A stretch of 9,867 nucleotides of DNA. It comes from an uncultured Acidobacteriota bacterium. GTDB taxonomy: Bacteria; Acidobacteriota; Blastocatellia; Pyrinomonadales; Pyrinomonadaceae. The position numbers were made by a program, and so were the translations under genes. Shown in pieces: positions 6,559 through 9,867 of the stretch. Under the pieces are notes generated by a model. That model was not told the DNA's origin. It saw only the letters and a list, made by a program, of their open reading frames with translations, and did not search any database. The number at the start of each line of letters is the position of its first letter. Within the stretch, counting starts at the first letter, position 1. The stretch lies in NCBI GenBank assembly GCA_902826505.1, contig CADEFG010000129.1, positions 1 through 9,867 of the forward strand. The letters are read 5' to 3'.

Positions 6559-6876
6559 TTAAATGCAAAAGTAGTGCCGGCTTAAAAAGAACGACCAGCG
6601 AGATATAAATCTGAGATTCGCCGCCAAGCGCGTGAAAAATTCCCAAAATAAATGAAAATCGTCATTGAGTCCCCGAAAATCGCCGTTAAGTGCGCGAAAA
6701 TCGCCGTTAAGTAACTGAAAATCATCAATGAGCGGCTGAAAATCGCCGTCGAGCAATCGGTAATCGTCAATTTGCGGGTTGAAATCATGGTTGGGAAGCG
6801 AAAAATTGCCGAAAACTGCGCGCAGATCGGACAAAACCATTTGAAATTCATCAAAAACAGCGACGCCCAAGATCAA
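6559..6876 (-). CDS. Doubtful hypothetical ORF spanning the 21-bp repeats
   Basis: Seen: a 105-codon minus-strand frame starting at TTG (6876), with an in-frame ATG at residue 13. Residues ~20-75 are eight 7-residue units of pattern x-x-L-N-G-D-F, for example RALNGDF, QLLNGDF and QPLIDDF. Because the repeat length is a multiple of three, open frames arise readily; a second minus frame (6854-6582) is also open and repetitive (x-x-L-T-A-I-F). In favour of coding, the conserved Phe/Tyr is spelled TTT, TTC or TAC, and Leu CTC or CTT. Against it, there is no Shine-Dalgarno, no recognisable family, and a non-repetitive C-terminus rich in Phe and Arg. I do not assign a function and think non-coding is somewhat more likely. 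Confidence 0.2.
   Translation of the reverse strand: MILGVAVFDEFQMVLSDLRAVFGNFSLPNHDFNPQIDDYRLLDGDFQPLIDDFQLLNGDFRALNGDFRGLNDDFHLFWEFFTRLAANLRFISRWSFFLSRHYFCI
6654..6821. repeat. 21-bp tandem repeat, eight in-phase units
   Basis: Units start at 6654, 6675, 6696, 6717, 6738, 6759, 6780 and 6801, with no insertion or deletion between them. The best units read GAAAATCGCCGTTAAGT plus four variable bases (6675 and 6696 are identical over these 17). Units at 6654, 6717 and 6738 differ at a few sites. Units at 6759, 6780 and 6801 are more diverged but keep the AATC/AATT core in phase. 21 bp equals two helical turns and also seven codons, so the array could present aligned protein-binding sites or encode a 7-residue peptide repeat. 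There are no spacers, so it is not a CRISPR. Confidence 0.85.
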
Positions 6877-6970
6877 AGTTACAAACGTTAGCGCCTTCGT
6901 TGATGCCGAACGGGCGGAAAGTCATCCGAGCGTCCTTTGTGCGCACTCAAAAACGCAACCGGCGGGCTGA

Positions 6971-7004
6971 TTTCCGGACAAATTGCATAACTTCCGGTCA
7001 ATTA
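6971..7004 (+). repeat. Pair of short direct repeats, possible operator
   Basis: TTTCCGGACAAATT at 6971-6984 and CTTCCGGTCAATTA at 6991-7004 share TTCCGGxCAA and are spaced 20 bp apart, so they lie on the same face of the helix. They sit about 160 bases upstream of the regulator start. The match is short and may be chance. Confidence 0.25.
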
Positions 7005-7160
7005 ACATTTTCTAACACAAAAATAAATGGACGCGGACGAATTTTTCTGCTAAATTTCAAATAATTGGAGATTTTGTCCGTTTCTTTTTTGTCCCCTTAA
7101 AATTTTAGATTTGTTGCTGAAAAACGGCTTTGATTAATCGTTTTAATTTGTAATCGCGCA

Positions 7161-9867
7161 ATGAGTAGCAATTCGGTTCTGACCAAATCCGACACGAAGT
7201 CGAAGAGTGTTCCCGTTTTCGGAGCAAAGGCGAAACTGTATTCCAGCAACGGGAAAACCAACGCGATCGAAAAGATCGGTGAAACCCTTAAGGTCGTTCA
7301 CCAAAAATTAACCGAAGGATTTTCCGCCGAAGCCGAAAAAATTCTGCGCGAGACGATCAAACATCAGACCGCCGCGCCGGATGATCTTGCTAACTTGAAG
7401 CGACTTTTGTCCTACACGCTGGAAACTTTGGGGCGTTATAAAGAAGCGATCGAAGTGATCAAACTTTATGAATCGGAAGAAATCCTGCAAGGTCTCGGCA
7501 ATGAAACACAGTTAAAAGTCATCACGCAGCTCGCGATTTCCTACAATAACCTTTCGGATTATCCGAAAGCCGTGACATTGCTCAAACAAAATCTGCAAAG
7601 AGCCAAGGAAACCGAGCTAACGCATCTTTTCGGGCGGATCAACATTGCCCTGTCGCGCGTCTATCGAAAATTGAACGAACACGGCATCGCCCGCGACCAC
7701 GCCGAAAAAGCCTTGAACAATTTTCGCGAAAACGGCAAATGGCGCGGAATGGCGGAAAGTTATCAGGCGATTGCGGCATCTTTTTATCAGGAAGGCAACA
7801 GCGAAAAATCGCTCGAATATTTCGATCTCGCGATCAAGATCGTCGGCGACCGTTCGGCACCGTTTCTGCTCGGAAAACTTTACTCGGATATGTCGGGCGC
7901 GTATTGTTTGCTGCGCCGACCGCAGGACGGCATCGCCTGTCTCGAAAAGTCGATCAAATTTTTCGATCAAACCGAACATAAACTGAATTCCGTGATTGCC
8001 TATAACAATCTCGGGATGAATCTGATGCTGCTCGGCGATTGGTCACGCGCCGAAGCGATGATGAAAAGCGCGCTCGATCTGGCGGTCGAAGCCAATCACG
8101 TCCATGTTGCCGGAATTTTGGATTCGCTCGGCGAGCTCAAACTTCTGCGCGGCGAACTCAAAGAATCACAAAAACTGCTGGAACAAGCCGCCAAATTTGC
8201 CGAAGAACGCAAAAAGGAATTTTACGTCATCCAGGCAATGCGAAATCTGGCGCGCTGTTATCTGGCGCAAGGCAAATCGGGCGAAGCGATCGAAAAAGCG
8301 CAGGAAACGATCGAGCTTTGCAAAAGCATCGGCGAAAAACAGACGATCAACGCCGCCGGACTGGTTTTGGCGGAAAGTTATCTGCAGGAAGGCAGATTTA
8401 AGGAATGCGAATTTAAGCTGCAAAAAATCGAAGAAACCGACCATTCGGCGGACTTTTTCATTCTCGGAAATATCCAGCGGATTTACGGTTTGCTTGCCAA
8501 AGAGCGCGACGACGACGAAACGGCGGCGTATCATTTTAATCGCGGTCTGACGATCTTTGAAACCGCCGACGATATTTATCACATCGCTTTGACAAAATAT
8601 CTGCTCGGCGCAAGTCTCGCCGAAAACGAACCCGAAAAAGCCTCGAAACATTTGATTTCCGCGAGCGAGATTTTCCGCAAGCTCGGCGTCGAAGACCTCT
8701 ACGATTCTGCCGAAAATTTGATCAAAAAATTAAAGATCGGCAATGAAGCAACGCGAAAAACGAATGTTTCGGCAACTTCGCAGCTTTCGATGCTGCGGCT
8801 TGCCGAAGCGACCGCTTCGCGCCAGCTTTTATTCCGCGAACTCGTCGCCGTGCTTCAGCAGGAAAGCAAAGCGCGCAAAATAATCGTCGCCGAGATCAAC
8901 GACCAGCGCCGATTTTATCCGTTCATCGCGCAGGGCTATAGCCCGAGCGAGAGTATGGAGCTCGTTGCGCAGATCGATGAAGCGCAAGTCAAAAATAACC
9001 TCGAAGAATTTGCCAAAACCAAGAACCTGAGCATTTTTCCGCTGCGCGCGCCGAATGCAAGTCCGGCGCTGCTCGTCGTTTTTCCGCGTTCGGGCGCGGC
9101 GCTGAGCGACGGCGGTTCGATCCAGCCGCTGCTGCGCGTCGTATCTTTGGGAATGGACGTTTGCGCGCTGCGCGATAAGGACAAAGTTCAGCAAGTCGAA
9201 CAGGAAGCGAGTCCGTTTACGTCAAACAGTTTGATGCCCGGATTTATTCACTCATCGCCGGCGATGACGTCGCTCGTCGAGGAAGTTTATAAGATTCGTT
9301 CGTCTGACGTGACGGTTCTCGTGACGGGCGAATCGGGAACCGGCAAAGAACTCGTCTCACGCGCCATTCACGCGATCTCAAACCGCAAAGACCGCGTTTT
9401 CATTCCGTTCAACTGCACGGCGGTGCCGAAAGAATTAGCCGAAGGACATCTTTTCGGTTATCGCAAAGGCGCGTTCACGGGCGCCGTCAATGATTCGCAA
9501 GGGATGATTCGCGCGGCGCACGGCGGCACGCTTTTTCTTGACGAAGTCGGCGATCTGCCGCTCGATGTGCAGCCAAAACTGCTGAGATTTCTGCAGGAAG
9601 GCGAAGTTCAGCCGATCGGCGAAAAAACTCCGATCAAAGTCGATGTGCGCGTGATCGCCGCGACCAATATGCCGCTCGAGGAAAAGGTCGCCAACGGAAG
9701 TTTTCGCGAAGATCTGTATTATCGGCTGAATGTTATTCGTCTGCGCGTTCCGCCGCTCAGAGAACGCCGTTCGGAAATTCCGCCGATCATCAATTACTAC
9801 ATCAATCATTATTCGTCGCGCTTCGGCAAACGCGACATTTCGATCACGCCGCAGACGATCGATCTGC
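7161..9867 (+). CDS. TPR-repeat sigma54-interacting transcriptional activator, C-terminus beyond window
   Basis: Role inferred from domains: an ATP-driven activator that opens sigma54-RNA polymerase complexes, with TPRs as sensory or partner-binding part. Seen: 902 codons, still open at the edge. About eleven TPR-like helix pairs span ~77-510 (e.g. ITQLAISYNNLSDYPKAVTL, NNLGMNLMLLGDWSRAEAMM). Residues ~530-690 are a middle domain, perhaps GAF-like, not clearly recognised. The AAA+ domain begins near G694 (GFIHSSPAM): Walker A GESGTGK 723-729, sigma54-contact loop GAFTGA 770-775, Walker B LFLDE 791-795, arginine-finger region FREDLYYRLN with R849 and R855. There is no N-terminal receiver domain, so input is not classical phosphotransfer. 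A Fis-type DNA-binding helix-turn-helix would be expected downstream. The start is the first ATG after an in-frame TGA at 7131-7133; no Shine-Dalgarno is visible. Confidence 0.92.
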   Translation, partial: MSSNSVLTKSDTKSKSVPVFGAKAKLYSSNGKTNAIEKIGETLKVVHQKLTEGFSAEAEKILRETIKHQTAAPDDLANLKRLLSYTLETLGRYKEAIEVIKLYESEEILQGLGNETQLKVITQLAISYNNLSDYPKAVTLLKQNLQRAKETELTHLFGRINIALSRVYRKLNEHGIARDHAEKALNNFRENGKWRGMAESYQAIAASFYQEGNSEKSLEYFDLAIKIVGDRSAPFLLGKLYSDMSGAYCLLRRPQDGIACLEKSIKFFDQTEHKLNSVIAYNNLGMNLMLLGDWSRAEAMMKSALDLAVEANHVHVAGILDSLGELKLLRGELKESQKLLEQAAKFAEERKKEFYVIQAMRNLARCYLAQGKSGEAIEKAQETIELCKSIGEKQTINAAGLVLAESYLQEGRFKECEFKLQKIEETDHSADFFILGNIQRIYGLLAKERDDDETAAYHFNRGLTIFETADDIYHIALTKYLLGASLAENEPEKASKHLISASEIFRKLGVEDLYDSAENLIKKLKIGNEATRKTNVSATSQLSMLRLAEATASRQLLFRELVAVLQQESKARKIIVAEINDQRRFYPFIAQGYSPSESMELVAQIDEAQVKNNLEEFAKTKNLSIFPLRAPNASPALLVVFPRSGAALSDGGSIQPLLRVVSLGMDVCALRDKDKVQQVEQEASPFTSNSLMPGFIHSSPAMTSLVEEVYKIRSSDVTVLVTGESGTGKELVSRAIHAISNRKDRVFIPFNCTAVPKELAEGHLFGYRKGAFTGAVNDSQGMIRAAHGGTLFLDEVGDLPLDVQPKLLRFLQEGEVQPIGEKTPIKVDVRVIAATNMPLEEKVANGSFREDLYYRLNVIRLRVPPLRERRSEIPPIINYYINHYSSRFGKRDISITPQTIDL

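Larger units (their letters stand above)
6501..7160. other. 660-base divergent intergenic region
   Basis: This lies between the divergently oriented glucosidase and TPR-AAA+ regulator genes. It must hold both promoters, but I see no convincing -35/-10 pair and no sigma54 -24/-12 site on either strand. It contains the 21-bp tandem repeats at 6654-6821 and a pair of 20-bp-spaced direct repeats near 6971-7004. Two copies of TTGTCC (7075-7080 and 7090-7095) lie in a T-rich tract upstream of the regulator. The stretch 6501-6653 shows nothing else recognisable. Confidence 0.6.

Noticed and set aside
6654..6821. CRISPR array interpretation of the 21-bp repeats
   Set aside because: Units are directly adjacent with no unique spacers, are too short, and no cas gene is present.
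7021..7160. Sigma54 or sigma70 promoter directly upstream of the regulator
   Set aside because: Candidate pairs such as TTGTCC with TTAAAA or TTGTTG with TAATCG match poorly, and no GG-N10-GC spaced site was found by eye.
8166..9809. Minus-strand open frames (8651-8166, 9194-8829, 9809-9435) opposite the TPR-AAA+ gene
   Set aside because: The plus-strand frame is continuous and carries TPR, Walker and GAFTGA motifs. The reverse frames are Phe/Arg-rich shadows.

Overview
The window looks like a chromosomal segment of an Acidobacteriota member, probably class Blastocatellia. The strongest pointer is a secreted von Willebrand A protein of the acidobacterial VWFA-related type. A zinc-type glucose dehydrogenase, a large GH63-type glucosidase and a TPR-fused sigma54 activator fit the same background. 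GC content is moderate. No phage, IS, CRISPR or tRNA/rRNA genes were seen. The assignment is inferred from protein families only.

Layout. From 6500 leftward, five genes lie on the minus strand: a GH63/MGH1-like glucosidase (6500-3738), a VWFA-related exported protein with a DUF6624-like N-terminal part (3671-2085), a glucose 1-dehydrogenase-like MDR enzyme (2068-950), clpS (877-560), and a lipoprotein (396 to beyond the left edge) that has its own promoter-like sequence at 495-524. Gaps are 66, 16, 72 and 163 bases. The 72-base gap between the dehydrogenase and clpS is almost entirely a long AT-rich hairpin that abuts the clpS start codon. To the right is a 660-base divergent intergenic region (6501-7160) holding eight in-phase 21-bp repeat units (6654-6821). 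After it, a plus-strand gene (7161 to beyond the right edge) encodes about eleven TPR-like repeats, a poorly recognised middle domain and a sigma54-interacting AAA+ domain.

How the genes may work together. A cytoplasmic glucosidase could release glucose that the dehydrogenase oxidises to gluconolactone; this rests only on adjacency and family function. The VWFA protein between them is exported and probably unrelated in job. clpS is an N-degron adaptor without clpA beside it in the window. The divergent TPR-AAA+ activator could control sigma54 promoters anywhere, and nothing seen here ties it to the neighbouring glucosidase.

The least explained elements are the 21-bp repeat array, the clpS leader hairpin, and the first ~55 bases. 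Read on the plus strand, those bases resemble a response-regulator receiver fragment, which may mean a chimeric sequence end.
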